From: Mucilaginibacter sp. OK268
Lineage (GTDB): Bacteria > Bacteroidota > Bacteroidia > Sphingobacteriales > Sphingobacteriaceae
Direction of reading: 5' to 3'
Assembly (NCBI RefSeq): GCF_900103125.1
Contig: NZ_FNJV01000004.1
Location: 62,001 to 126,000 of the forward strand
Length of the DNA stretch: 64,000 nt
The notes below the pieces were generated by a model. It did no database searches and had not been told where the DNA came from. It saw only the letters and a program-made list of their open reading frames with translations. Positions within the stretch are counted from its first letter, which is position 1. Each line of letters begins with the position of its first letter. Shown in pieces: positions 25,585 to 34,473 of this stretch. Made by a program: the position numbers and the translations under genes.

Positions 25585-26049
25585 ATGAATAAAACAATTA
25601 TCGCAGTTTATGGGCGGGGAGCAGAAGGAAAGTCTTCAACTATCAAATTGGCTTTTCAATTATTAACGACTAAGTACCCGCACGTTAAATTTGACGCTAG
25701 CTTAGAGCTTTCAGGAGATATCCTTACTACGATAGAATTTAATGGGGTCAAGATTGGTTTTGAAAGTCAGGGTGATCCTGGCTCTCGCGTTATTTCTGGA
25801 GACACCCTCCGGCAGCTTGCAGACAGCAAATTTGGAGATGACATAGGTAACTGTGATATTATTATTTGCGCGACACGAACTGAGGGCGCAACAGTCAAAA
25901 AAGTTGATGAAATCGCCGATGCCTATGATTACCATACCTTATGGATCAGTAGTTTGTATTCGCCATCCTTAGATCATCAGGTATTGAATGAAAAGGCTGC
26001 TGCCAACTTAATGGATATCATAACATCTATTATGCTTGGACAATTGTAG
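25585..26049 (+). CDS. P-loop NTPase-like protein
   Basis: The product has 154 residues. GRGAEGKSST at residues 10-19 is a Walker A motif (GxxxxGKS). IIICATRTEG further on could provide a beta strand with a Walker B-like function, and LWISSLYSP resembles the specificity strand of small GTPase or kinase-like folds. It is short and probably a single domain. Similar single-domain ATPases occur in Bacteroidota accessory regions without known role. A terminator-like hairpin follows at 26081. Confidence 0.6.
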   Translation: MNKTIIAVYGRGAEGKSSTIKLAFQLLTTKYPHVKFDASLELSGDILTTIEFNGVKIGFESQGDPGSRVISGDTLRQLADSKFGDDIGNCDIIICATRTEGATVKKVDEIADAYDYHTLWISSLYSPSLDHQVLNEKAAANLMDIITSIMLGQL

Positions 26050-26080
26050 ATTCCATCTTTTTTTGTAGAAAATAATAACA

Positions 26081-26100
26081 GCCTTCAAATAATTGAAGGC
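26081..26100 (+). terminator. Terminator-like hairpin after the P-loop gene
   Basis: GCCTTCAA and TTGAAGGC pair around ATAA, followed by CGTTTAAAAATTT, a weak T tract. It lies 32 nt after the stop of the P-loop NTPase gene. Confidence 0.5.
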
Positions 26101-26150
26101 CGTTTAAAAATTTCTACATAGGATATTTTGTACTCCCGACGATACAAATT

Positions 26151-26245
26151 TCGAACCGTTTTTTGGAAGATTTGCAAGTTTTATTGCGCTTAAGTGCATG
26201 AAACGGATTTTTTGTATAAGGTGACGGGAAACTTATCGAACCGTT
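26151..26245 (+). repeat. Two TCGAACCGTT repeats
   Basis: TCGAACCGTTT is at 26151-26161 and ATCGAACCGTT at 26235-26245. A third copy (ATCGAACCGTTT) lies at 44406-44417, directly after a serine-recombinase remnant. They could mark the ends of an older insertion that brought the segment between them. The match is short. Confidence 0.3.
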
Positions 26246-26344
26246 CAACCGCTATTTGGAAATTATATGCTTAGTTAATTTTCCCTTATGGGCATTCACG
26301 TTGAATGTCCATTTAAGAAGCCTGTAATAAAATAGATATTTATT

Positions 26345-26678
26345 TTAATTAATTCTATCACCGATCTGCATTTTCATTTCTCCATCGATTACAAAAATAA
26401 ATTCCTCACCTTCATGTGATAACAGGTGCGATTTTACTTCCCCCTTTTTAGCTACAAAAAGAAAAAGCTGCATTTTTTCCATGGTATCCTGAGGCATATG
26501 GAAAAATTGAATAGCCTTTCTCTGTAGGCATTAACTTTTGCTCAGCTTCACTTCTGGAGGTAATTATAGCTTTCGCCCAACCATCGTTTTCCATTAAACT
26601 AGAAATAGTTGTTCCCAGATTTTGCGCGATCTTAACTAGGGGGGCTACAGAAGGCATAGTTTTACTCGTTTCAATTTA
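26345..26678 (-). pseudogene. Remnant of an XRE-cupin transcriptional regulator
   Basis: The minus strand encodes the end of an XRE helix-turn-helix (IETSKTMPSVAPLVKIAQNL), then a linker, and in a shifted frame the start of a cupin domain (LFLFVAKKGEVKSHLLSHEG, then EEFIFVIDGEMKMQIGD). A one-base shift occurs in an A run near 26475 (GGAAAAAATGCAG). The N-terminal half of the HTH and the C-terminal half of the cupin are missing; the 5' side ends at an 11-bp C tract. Clearly non-functional. Confidence 0.7.
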
Positions 26679-26689
26679 CCCCCCCCCCC
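26679..26689. repeat. Poly-C tract of 11 bp
   Basis: An uninterrupted run of 11 C at the 5' edge of the XRE-cupin remnant and about 250 bp upstream of the sigma-factor gene. Such runs are prone to slippage and to sequencing error. Confidence 0.7.
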
Positions 26690-26937
26690 AATTCCATAAT
26701 ATAAAGCGGGCAGAATTCGGCTATTATATGATAATATACTGTCATTTATTATATACCTTTTGCTTTATTTTTAGCACTTAGGCAAAAACAGGATCTCTGC
26801 AAATCCTATTGATGCTCTTTTTGCTAAAGGCCATATATAATCTTAGTTTGTTATTTTCTATCGATAATCATGAGTTTGTGTATAAAATAATAGCCTAAAT
26901 ATTTTACTGTTGAATAAGTTAAGCCGTTTTTTTCGTG

Positions 26938-27528
26938 ATGAGCACAGTACACCTTAATGATAACGACTTGGTTGTTGCGTTGCGAAATGATGACGTAAAA
27001 GCTTTTGAACAATTGTATTTAAAATACCGGACGGCCATTTATAAAAATATTTTAAAACTTTTAAAGGACCCTGACGAATCGAGAAATGTGATGCAGGATG
27101 TCTTTGTGTCTTTATGGGAAAAACGGATGACACTCGATCCCTTAAAACAGGTATCCGGCTGGCTGTTTGGCGTGAGCTATAACAAGTCAATTACCCGTAT
27201 AAAGAAAATGCTGAAAGAATCGTCAATGTTTAAACATATTGAAAATGACCTGTTTTGCGGCGACGAACAATATGCTTATTTAAAAGAGGCAAAATTAAAA
27301 CTACTTGATGAAGCCTTTTTAAACCTGTCACCCCAGAAACAACGCGTTTTTGAATTATGTAAATTGCAGGGTAAAACATGCGAGGAAACTGCAATTGAAC
27401 TTAAGATTTCAAAATACACGGTAAAGGAATATTTAGCTGCTGCTGTTAAAAACATTAAGGAATACATTGAAAGGCACCCAATTGATCATTTATTGTATAT
27501 TTTTTTGACTTTGGTTCTGCTCGGTTGA
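26938..27528 (+). CDS. ECF sigma factor (FecI-like) of the polysaccharide-utilisation locus
   Basis: The product has 196 residues from the ATG at 26938 (a GTG directly before it is also in frame). A sigma region 2 (AFEQLYLKYRTAIYKNILKL, then VMQDVFVSLWE) and a region 4 helix-turn-helix (LSPQKQRVFELCKLQGKTCE, then ETAIELKISKYTVKEY) are clear. A hydrophobic C-terminal tail (LLYIFLTLVLLG) is typical of Bacteroidota FecI-like factors. The next gene encodes a FecR-type anti-sigma factor, and the SusC protein has a signalling STN domain, so the three form the usual outer-membrane-to-transcription relay. Confidence 0.9.
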   Translation: MSTVHLNDNDLVVALRNDDVKAFEQLYLKYRTAIYKNILKLLKDPDESRNVMQDVFVSLWEKRMTLDPLKQVSGWLFGVSYNKSITRIKKMLKESSMFKHIENDLFCGDEQYAYLKEAKLKLLDEAFLNLSPQKQRVFELCKLQGKTCEETAIELKISKYTVKEYLAAAVKNIKEYIERHPIDHLLYIFLTLVLLG

Positions 27529-27562
27529 GCGTTCAACTCCCCGCACTTTGTCGCCCGCAAAT

Positions 27563-27574
27563 CCCCCCCCCCCC
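27563..27574. repeat. Poly-C tract of 12 bp between sigma and anti-sigma genes
   Basis: A run of 12 C lies in the 213-bp gap between the sigma stop and the anti-sigma start. Its length could vary and alter expression of the anti-sigma gene. Confidence 0.7.
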
Positions 27575-27741
27575 TAAAAAAATGGTACTAAAATTCTAAA
27601 GAAAATATTTTAAAAATACTTTCATTTAGTACCCCCTCCTTTTACAGGTTTTGAGTATTTAGGGTATAAACCGTGTCTTACCATTTAAATAGTGCTGGTA
27701 GCGCTGCAACGTATTTGGGTATGCAATATCGGATAACTTTA

Positions 27742-28923
27742 ATGAACGACACAGACAAAAAGCTTTTAGAGCTGCTTCATAAGCATAAGTTATCACTTGA
27801 TGATAAGCAATGGTTATTGGATTACATTGAAAATACTGATCAAAAAGAACTGTTTCAGTTATTGGAACTAGAGTTTAATAGGTCCATTAATGACCCTAGC
27901 CACGCGAATGTAGAGTTTTCAGCCGAAATATTGACCGCTATTTATACAAGGGCCGGCATCCAGGCACCTGATAAGCCTAAATTAAAACACTTATGGCCTA
28001 GGCGACTTGCTATTGCGGGTACCTGCGCATGCTTATTTGGGGCTTTCTTTTTTTGGCGGCTTACCAGCAACAAGCATCCCGGCGCTCAGCAAAAGGCTTG
28101 CGCAGCACATGTTTTTAAAAATGATGTTGGGCCGGGAAGCAATAAGGCGGTTCTCACCCTCTCGAACGGGAAAAAGGTAATACTGGATTCCGCCAGGAAC
28201 GGGTTGATTGCCAACCAGGGCAGTAGCCTGGTTATGAAAGCCAAAAATGGTGAAGTGGTTTATGATCCCGCCGCCCAAAACCAGCCCCAACTGGTCTTTA
28301 ATACCATTGCCACACCTCGCGGCGGCCATTTCCTGGTTGTACTGCCCGATGGCAGCCGGGTTTGGTTAAACGCCGCATCAAGCATCCGCTTTCCCACCTG
28401 CTTCAGCGGCAATGAACGGAGCGTTGAAGTTATAGGTGAAGCTTATTTTGAAGTGACCAGAAATAAAGAAAAACCATTTATAGTAAAACTTAACAACTCG
28501 GCGATCAGGGTTTTAGGGACTCACTTTAATGTTAATGCCTATGCCGACGAAGCAAGTATCAAAACAACGCTGCTTGAAGGGGCCATACAGTTTACTGCCG
28601 GAAAGTCACAATACCTGCTTAAACCAGGCCAGCAAGCAGAGTTGAATAAGGCCGGGGTAATAAAAGTTATACCTGATGCTGATGTTGAAAGTGCTGTGGC
28701 ATGGAAAAATGGGATACTTCATTTTGAAGATGTGGATATTCACTTTGTGATGAGGCAATTATCAAGATGGTATGATATTGATGTGGTTTATCATACAAAA
28801 ACCAGCGATCACTTTTTTGTGGAACTCCCCGCCGGATCAAAACTATCGGACGTATTGAAAATGATTGAATTAACCGGGCGCGTCAGGTTTGATATTGAAG
28901 GAAAAATAGTAACTGTAAACTGA
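27742..28923 (+). CDS. FecR-family anti-sigma factor
   Basis: The product has 393 residues from the ATG at 27742 (MNDTDKKLLELLHKHKL); an in-frame GTG at 27673 is less likely because the anti-sigma helices begin at the chosen start. The order is a cytoplasmic anti-sigma part, one membrane span (IAGTCACLFGAFFFW, about residue 95), a periplasmic FecR domain (TPRGGHFLVVLPDGSRVWLN, ...VEVIGEAYFEVT, ...VLGTHFNVNAY) and a C-terminal DUF4974 domain. It receives the signal from the STN domain of the SusC at 29144 and releases the sigma factor at 26938. Confidence 0.9.
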   Translation: MNDTDKKLLELLHKHKLSLDDKQWLLDYIENTDQKELFQLLELEFNRSINDPSHANVEFSAEILTAIYTRAGIQAPDKPKLKHLWPRRLAIAGTCACLFGAFFFWRLTSNKHPGAQQKACAAHVFKNDVGPGSNKAVLTLSNGKKVILDSARNGLIANQGSSLVMKAKNGEVVYDPAAQNQPQLVFNTIATPRGGHFLVVLPDGSRVWLNAASSIRFPTCFSGNERSVEVIGEAYFEVTRNKEKPFIVKLNNSAIRVLGTHFNVNAYADEASIKTTLLEGAIQFTAGKSQYLLKPGQQAELNKAGVIKVIPDADVESAVAWKNGILHFEDVDIHFVMRQLSRWYDIDVVYHTKTSDHFFVELPAGSKLSDVLKMIELTGRVRFDIEGKIVTVN

Positions 28924-29143
28924 TGATGAACCCTACTTAACAAAAATAACTAACCCCAATATAAACCCAAATCTGAAGATATGAAGAGAAATTTATAAAC
29001 CCTGTACGGCTGATTATCTTTTCAGCGAATTAATTTGATGCCAAAAAAACCGAAAGCGTTGCAAGCACTTCCGGTTAAGTCCGGGCTATTCAAATATCGA
29101 ATTGACATATACCATATTACAAACGCCCAAACTATTCAAAATT

Positions 29144-32100
29144 ATGGAAATTATTCCTAAATGCGCCCGCATGCTTTCGCGGCATGGCCATATTCTGAAA
29201 AAAATAATCATCATGAAGCTCACCGTTATATTCTTTATAGCCCTTTGTCTCAATGCTTCTGCAAAAATTTATGCGCAAAATGTCAATTTAAGCGAAAACA
29301 ATATGTCTTTGCAATCAATTTTTAAGAAGATCACCAAGCAAACCGAATACAGGTTTTTATATACCCGTGAACTTTTAAAAGGGACAAACAGCGTAAATAT
29401 CAACGTTACCAATAAACCTTTGAAAGATGTACTAAAGCAAATATTTGCTGATCAGCCAATTACCTATGTAGTATACGATAAGGTAGTGGTCATAAAGGAT
29501 AAGGGTACAGAAAGCCCCACCACCGGCCGAATTGAAAGAGTGATCACCGGGCAAGTTGTCGACGAGCGGGGGGGACCATTGCCTGGCGTCACTGTAAATG
29601 AAAAAAACACCCACAACACAACCGTAACCGAAAAGGAAGGAAATTACAAACTTACCGTCAACGAGCAGGCCATACTTGTTTTTTCCTATGTAGGTTTCAA
29701 ACCGCAGGAAATTCAAGTTGGTGTAAGCGGGTCACTTAATGTGCAGCTTCAGCCAAGCATGGGCGCTTTAAATGAAGTTGTTGTGGTAGGCTATGGTAAA
29801 CAAAAACAAACCACCATTACGGGCGCTGTTAGCGTAGTATCTGGTAAGGACCTAACACAGACCCCCCTCTCCAACGTAACCAATATGCTGGTTGGGCGTA
29901 CCTCGGGTATTAGTGCGGTGCAATCCAGCGGCGAACCTGGCATGAACGCGGCAAGCATACGGATACGTGGCATTGCTACCTTAAACGGTTCAGATCCTCT
30001 TATCGTAATAGATGGTATCCAGCAACCGGCCGAGCAACCTTATACCGTACTTAATGCCATGGATGCTTACGAGATAGAGACTATCAGCATACTTAAAGAC
30101 GCCTCCGCAACGGCCGTTTATGGCATAAGAGGTGCAAATGGTGTTATCATCATTACGACTAAACGAGGAAAAATAAACGGTTTACAATTAAGCTTCACAG
30201 CAAACCAAGGCTTTACAAAAGCCGCGTCACTTTTTCAAACGGTAAACTCCGCTCAATTTGCCCAACTACGCAACGAAGCTGTCGGAAACGCTCAGGCATT
30301 CGGCGACCATACTTATGATCAACTGCTTTTCACCAATGATGAAATATGGAAGTTCCAGAATAACCGAGACTATACTCCAGCGGAGGTCAACGCCATGGGA
30401 GCCCTATCAGCGGCACAGAAAACAGCACTTTTAAACAGCCCTGCCTTGTATTACACCAGTCATAACTATTATCATGACCAGTTTGACGGGCTTGGCCGCC
30501 AGCAGCAATATAATTTGAATGTTTCCGGCGGTACCGATAAAGTAAAATACTTCAATTCGCTGGGCTATTTTCAGCAAAATGGCATTCTGTCCAATTCATC
30601 TTTCGGCGGTGCTAATGTAAACCCGAAGTACACTCGTTTTAATTTCCGCTCAAATTTTGACATAAACGTCGCTAAGAATTTCCAGTTGACTTTCAATATT
30701 GCAGCGCAATCATCCATCAATCAGGTTCCGGGAGCCAATAACAGTGCAAGTGATTTCGGTAACCGGTATCAGAATATCATTCAAAACATTCTCGAAAACA
30801 GCCCTTTCAGCGGCCCGGGCATCGTTAACGGGCATCTGGTAACCAGTTTTGTCGGCCTGCCTGGTGATGCGACCAACCCGCTGGGGGCAAAAGGAGGCAG
30901 CGGTTACACCCCGCTTACGCAACTGCTTACCGCTGGCACTATAACCATGTACGGTACAAATCTGACAAGCAACCTAACGCTAAAACATACCATGAATTAC
31001 CTTGCTGAAGGTCTGGAAGCGCATGCGACTATTTCTTATGATGATAGTTACAACAAGGGGTTTGCCCGAATAAACAGCATACCGCAATACAGCGCCATGC
31101 GTGATCCATCTGATCCAAGCAATATTGTGTTTATGGGTGGCCAGGTAAACACTGCTTATACAGCAGATAATATAGGCAATAGCTCTTGGCGCAAGGTTTA
31201 CGCGGAGGCGGGCATCAATTATAACCACAACTTCAGTGGCCATAGTGTCAGCGCCCTGTTGTTAGGTAATGCACAGCGTTATACGTCTAATAGTATGTCT
31301 TACAATGCGCCGTCCGGTCTGATGGGCGTAGTAGGCCGTGTTACTTATAATTATAACGAGCGCTACCTTTTAGAGAGTAACCTAGCCTATAACGGCACAG
31401 AACAATTTGCGCCTGGCCATCGGTTTGGCCTTTTTCCGGCCGTATCGGCTGGATGGATCGTATCGAACGAGCCCTACTTCCCGAAAAACAACTGGCTCAC
31501 CCTGGTTAAGTTCCGGGGCTCGTACGGCGAGGTGGGAAACGATCAGTTGAACAACCGCCGTTACCTGTATCTCCCTAATACATGGGGATACACAGGTTAC
31601 GGTTACTATTTCGGCAACGCCGACGGCTCAAGCGCAAACCCGTATTATTCTCCTGCCAAAGAGACGGCGCTGGGTAACCCTATGGTAACATGGGAACGCG
31701 CTAAAAAAACCAACCTTTCTGCAGATTTTCAATTTTTTAAAAGCCGACTGTCTGTAACATCGTCATTGTTTTGGGAAACCCGGAATAATATTTTAGTAAC
31801 CCTGGGTATTATTCCGGGCACTTACGGTGTTGCGTCTTCCAATGTACCGCCTGCCAATGTTGGCCGGGTAAGTAACCATGGTTTCGAACTTGAGGCCGGC
31901 TGGGCCGATAAAATAGGCAAGTTTAACTACTTTGTGAAAGGTAATTTTTCGTACGCGGTTAATAAGGTCGAGTATAAAGCTGAAGCTAATTACCCGTACC
32001 CCTGGATGAACGACACAGGCTATCCTATCGGGCAATATAAGGGCTTACTTACCAATGGTTTTTACAATACGCAGCAAGAGCTCAATAACCGGCCCTATAA

Positions 32101-32725
32101 TACCTATGGTAACAACGCAAGGCTTGGCGATTTGAAGTTTGTTGACGTAAACGGTGATGGAACTATCGACCAGAAAGATGTGGTACCTATCGGCTACCCT
32201 AATTTACCCGAAGTAGCCTATAACTGGACAGTAGGCTTTTCCTACAAAGGATTTGATCTGTCGGCATTATTTATAGGTACTGCCAAAGGTTCATTTCCGC
32301 AATTTGGTTATATCCTGAGTAGCCCTTTTGCAAAAAATGTTGGTGAAGTATTACAAACAACTTATGATGGGCATTGGACAGCTGCAAAGTATGCGGCCGG
32401 CGAAAAAATCACTTATCCGGAGATTTCTTTTAGCGGAGGCGGACCGAATAACGCGGTACTTAGTGACTTCTGGCTAAAATCAAATGACTTCACCCGATTA
32501 AAAAACCTGGAGGTGGGTTATACTTTTCCAAGCACCATGGGTTTTCTCAAAAAAGCGAAAATTAAAGGTATGCGCTTGTACCTGAATGGTAATAACCTCG
32601 TTACCTGGGGTTCTGCTCTTTTAAAAGGAATTGATCCGGAGCAAGCCGATGCAGGAAAAAACAGCATGGGTTATCTCTATCCGCTGACCAGGGTTTATAA
32701 CATTGGGGCCAGCATTCAACTTTAA
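29144..32725 (+). CDS. SusC/RagA-family TonB-linked outer membrane transporter with STN domain
   Basis: The product has 1193 residues from the ATG at 29144; an ATG at 29213 would start at the signal core (MKLTVIFFIALCLNASAKIY). Domains in order: an extended signal peptide, an STN signalling domain (MSLQSIFKKITKQTEYRFLY), a carboxypeptidase-regulatory-like domain (GQVVDERGGPLPGVTV), the plug with NEVVVVGYGKQKQTTITGAV and GIRGANGVIIITTKRG, then a 22-strand barrel. It takes up oligosaccharides with the SusD partner encoded 13 nt downstream, and the STN domain signals to the FecR protein. Length and motif set are normal for the family. Confidence 0.92.
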   Translation: MEIIPKCARMLSRHGHILKKIIIMKLTVIFFIALCLNASAKIYAQNVNLSENNMSLQSIFKKITKQTEYRFLYTRELLKGTNSVNINVTNKPLKDVLKQIFADQPITYVVYDKVVVIKDKGTESPTTGRIERVITGQVVDERGGPLPGVTVNEKNTHNTTVTEKEGNYKLTVNEQAILVFSYVGFKPQEIQVGVSGSLNVQLQPSMGALNEVVVVGYGKQKQTTITGAVSVVSGKDLTQTPLSNVTNMLVGRTSGISAVQSSGEPGMNAASIRIRGIATLNGSDPLIVIDGIQQPAEQPYTVLNAMDAYEIETISILKDASATAVYGIRGANGVIIITTKRGKINGLQLSFTANQGFTKAASLFQTVNSAQFAQLRNEAVGNAQAFGDHTYDQLLFTNDEIWKFQNNRDYTPAEVNAMGALSAAQKTALLNSPALYYTSHNYYHDQFDGLGRQQQYNLNVSGGTDKVKYFNSLGYFQQNGILSNSSFGGANVNPKYTRFNFRSNFDINVAKNFQLTFNIAAQSSINQVPGANNSASDFGNRYQNIIQNILENSPFSGPGIVNGHLVTSFVGLPGDATNPLGAKGGSGYTPLTQLLTAGTITMYGTNLTSNLTLKHTMNYLAEGLEAHATISYDDSYNKGFARINSIPQYSAMRDPSDPSNIVFMGGQVNTAYTADNIGNSSWRKVYAEAGINYNHNFSGHSVSALLLGNAQRYTSNSMSYNAPSGLMGVVGRVTYNYNERYLLESNLAYNGTEQFAPGHRFGLFPAVSAGWIVSNEPYFPKNNWLTLVKFRGSYGEVGNDQLNNRRYLYLPNTWGYTGYGYYFGNADGSSANPYYSPAKETALGNPMVTWERAKKTNLSADFQFFKSRLSVTSSLFWETRNNILVTLGIIPGTYGVASSNVPPANVGRVSNHGFELEAGWADKIGKFNYFVKGNFSYAVNKVEYKAEANYPYPWMNDTGYPIGQYKGLLTNGFYNTQQELNNRPYNTYGNNARLGDLKFVDVNGDGTIDQKDVVPIGYPNLPEVAYNWTVGFSYKGFDLSALFIGTAKGSFPQFGYILSSPFAKNVGEVLQTTYDGHWTAAKYAAGEKITYPEISFSGGGPNNAVLSDFWLKSNDFTRLKNLEVGYTFPSTMGFLKKAKIKGMRLYLNGNNLVTWGSALLKGIDPEQADAGKNSMGYLYPLTRVYNIGASIQL

Positions 32726-32738
32726 CCGTAAACTTTTT

Positions 32739-34436
32739 ATGAATATGAAAAATACGACATTATTTGCTGCTATTGCAGTCATAATTAGCTTAGCGTCCTG
32801 CCAAAAGGAATTTTTACAGATGCCCATCTCTAATTCCACTACCGTCGATACCGTTTTCTCGACTTCGATAAATGCCCAGGCTGCTATTGCCTCAGCTTAC
32901 CAGCAAAGTCTTTCACAGGGGCTGCCTTATCAGGGTTATTGGAACTCGATGCTTCAAGACAATCTTTCCGGCGCTATGAATTATGGTTTTGCATGGACCA
33001 TAGCTAATCCAATGGTGTTAAACGGTATGAGTTCGAACAGTGGCAACGAAGATATGGACGGTTTTAATTATAACTATACCGCCATCCGGCAAGATTACCT
33101 GGTCAAAGAAAATATCGGTAAGGTGAAAGACATGTCTGACGCTGATAAGGCCGTTGTCAGGGCCGAGATGCAGGCTTTAATAGCATACCGGTATGAACAA
33201 ATGATGATAATGTATGGAGGCGTACCCATTGTCAGTAGAAGTTTCGCCGCTACCGATAACCTGGTTGTATCGCGGCACCCCTTGAAACAGGTACTGGATT
33301 CTATTGTTACCTGGTGCGATTATGCATCTGCCGTCGTGCCGTCACAATGGCCGTCCACATGGCGGGGCCGTATGACTAAAAGTGCAGTTATGGCAATAAA
33401 AGCTAAGGCACTATTATATGCCGCAAGACCTTTATTTAACACAGCTACGCCTTATCTCAATTTTGGTGGCAACAATAACCTGGTTTGCTTAGGCGGTAAT
33501 GACCCTTCGAGATGGGATGCAGCCGCTAAAGCTTCTGAAGCCGAGATCGCTGAAGCGGAGGGCCAGGGTGGATTAGCCATTATCAATACCGGCAACCCGC
33601 TTGATGACTATGGCAAAGCCACCTCTCTTCCCGGAAACATGGAAGTGGTATTGGCTTATAAATCAGACAACTCGTCGTCAATGTACACTTTTTATAATGC
33701 ACATACATGGCAGGCGTATGGCAACCTGTTGAATACAAATCAATTGAAATTTTATTATAAAAGCGACGGGACAGATGAGGTTTGGCCGAATACCACAACC
33801 GTAAAACCGTTCTCAGAATATCTGGACAATATGAACGCAATCGAGGCCCGTTTTAAAGCTTGTTTTCAGCCCTGGCAGATGGATGCCTGGAACAATCCCG
33901 GTGACAACAACTGGAGCAACCAGAGTATGTTCCAGTGGCAAAATCCAGGATGCGCCCGCATTACCAAATTTTATTATAAAGCAGGCACACGCTCATGGTT
34001 TGAGTTTCCTGTTTTCAGGCTGGCTTCCGCATACTTGAGCTCTGCTGAAGCCTACAACGAACTCGGGCAAACCCAGCTTTCACTGGACAGGCTCAATAAA
34101 ATACATCTTCGTGCCGGCTTACCTGCAATTACCGAAAAGGATAAAAATCTTTTGAGGGCAATCATTCAGCGCGAGTGGATGATTGAATTTTTTGATGAGA
34201 ACTATCGCCTCCACGACATCAAACACTGGAAGCTGGCCGGCATTAACAATGGGCTGATCGGTGGAAGCATTACCGCCTTTACCTACAATGGCAACACCGG
34301 AGCCAAACTTAATGGCAACACCGATTATCAGGACAAATTACTTTATCAGGCGTTTTGGGCAGATCGTGAATACCTCAACCCATTCCCCCAAACGGAAGTC
34401 AACAAAAGCATTATCGTTCAAAACCCAGGCTATTAG
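32739..34436 (+). CDS. SusD/RagB-family nutrient-binding outer membrane lipoprotein
   Basis: The product has 565 residues from the ATG at 32739 (the ATG at 32745 is equally possible); the in-frame ATG at 32703 lies inside the SusC gene. The lipobox is LASC (IISLASCQKEFLQMP). SusD_RagB N- and C-terminal regions are visible, including AYRYEQMMIMYGGVPIV and the C-terminal IQREWMIEFFDENYRLHDIK with NPFPQTEVNKS. It caps the SusC pore on the cell surface and binds the glycan. Partner of the SusC at 29144. Confidence 0.9.
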   Translation: MNMKNTTLFAAIAVIISLASCQKEFLQMPISNSTTVDTVFSTSINAQAAIASAYQQSLSQGLPYQGYWNSMLQDNLSGAMNYGFAWTIANPMVLNGMSSNSGNEDMDGFNYNYTAIRQDYLVKENIGKVKDMSDADKAVVRAEMQALIAYRYEQMMIMYGGVPIVSRSFAATDNLVVSRHPLKQVLDSIVTWCDYASAVVPSQWPSTWRGRMTKSAVMAIKAKALLYAARPLFNTATPYLNFGGNNNLVCLGGNDPSRWDAAAKASEAEIAEAEGQGGLAIINTGNPLDDYGKATSLPGNMEVVLAYKSDNSSSMYTFYNAHTWQAYGNLLNTNQLKFYYKSDGTDEVWPNTTTVKPFSEYLDNMNAIEARFKACFQPWQMDAWNNPGDNNWSNQSMFQWQNPGCARITKFYYKAGTRSWFEFPVFRLASAYLSSAEAYNELGQTQLSLDRLNKIHLRAGLPAITEKDKNLLRAIIQREWMIEFFDENYRLHDIKHWKLAGINNGLIGGSITAFTYNGNTGAKLNGNTDYQDKLLYQAFWADREYLNPFPQTEVNKSIIVQNPGY

Positions 34437-34473
34437 TTGCTTCTGATTTTATTAACCACAATTACGCGATGAT

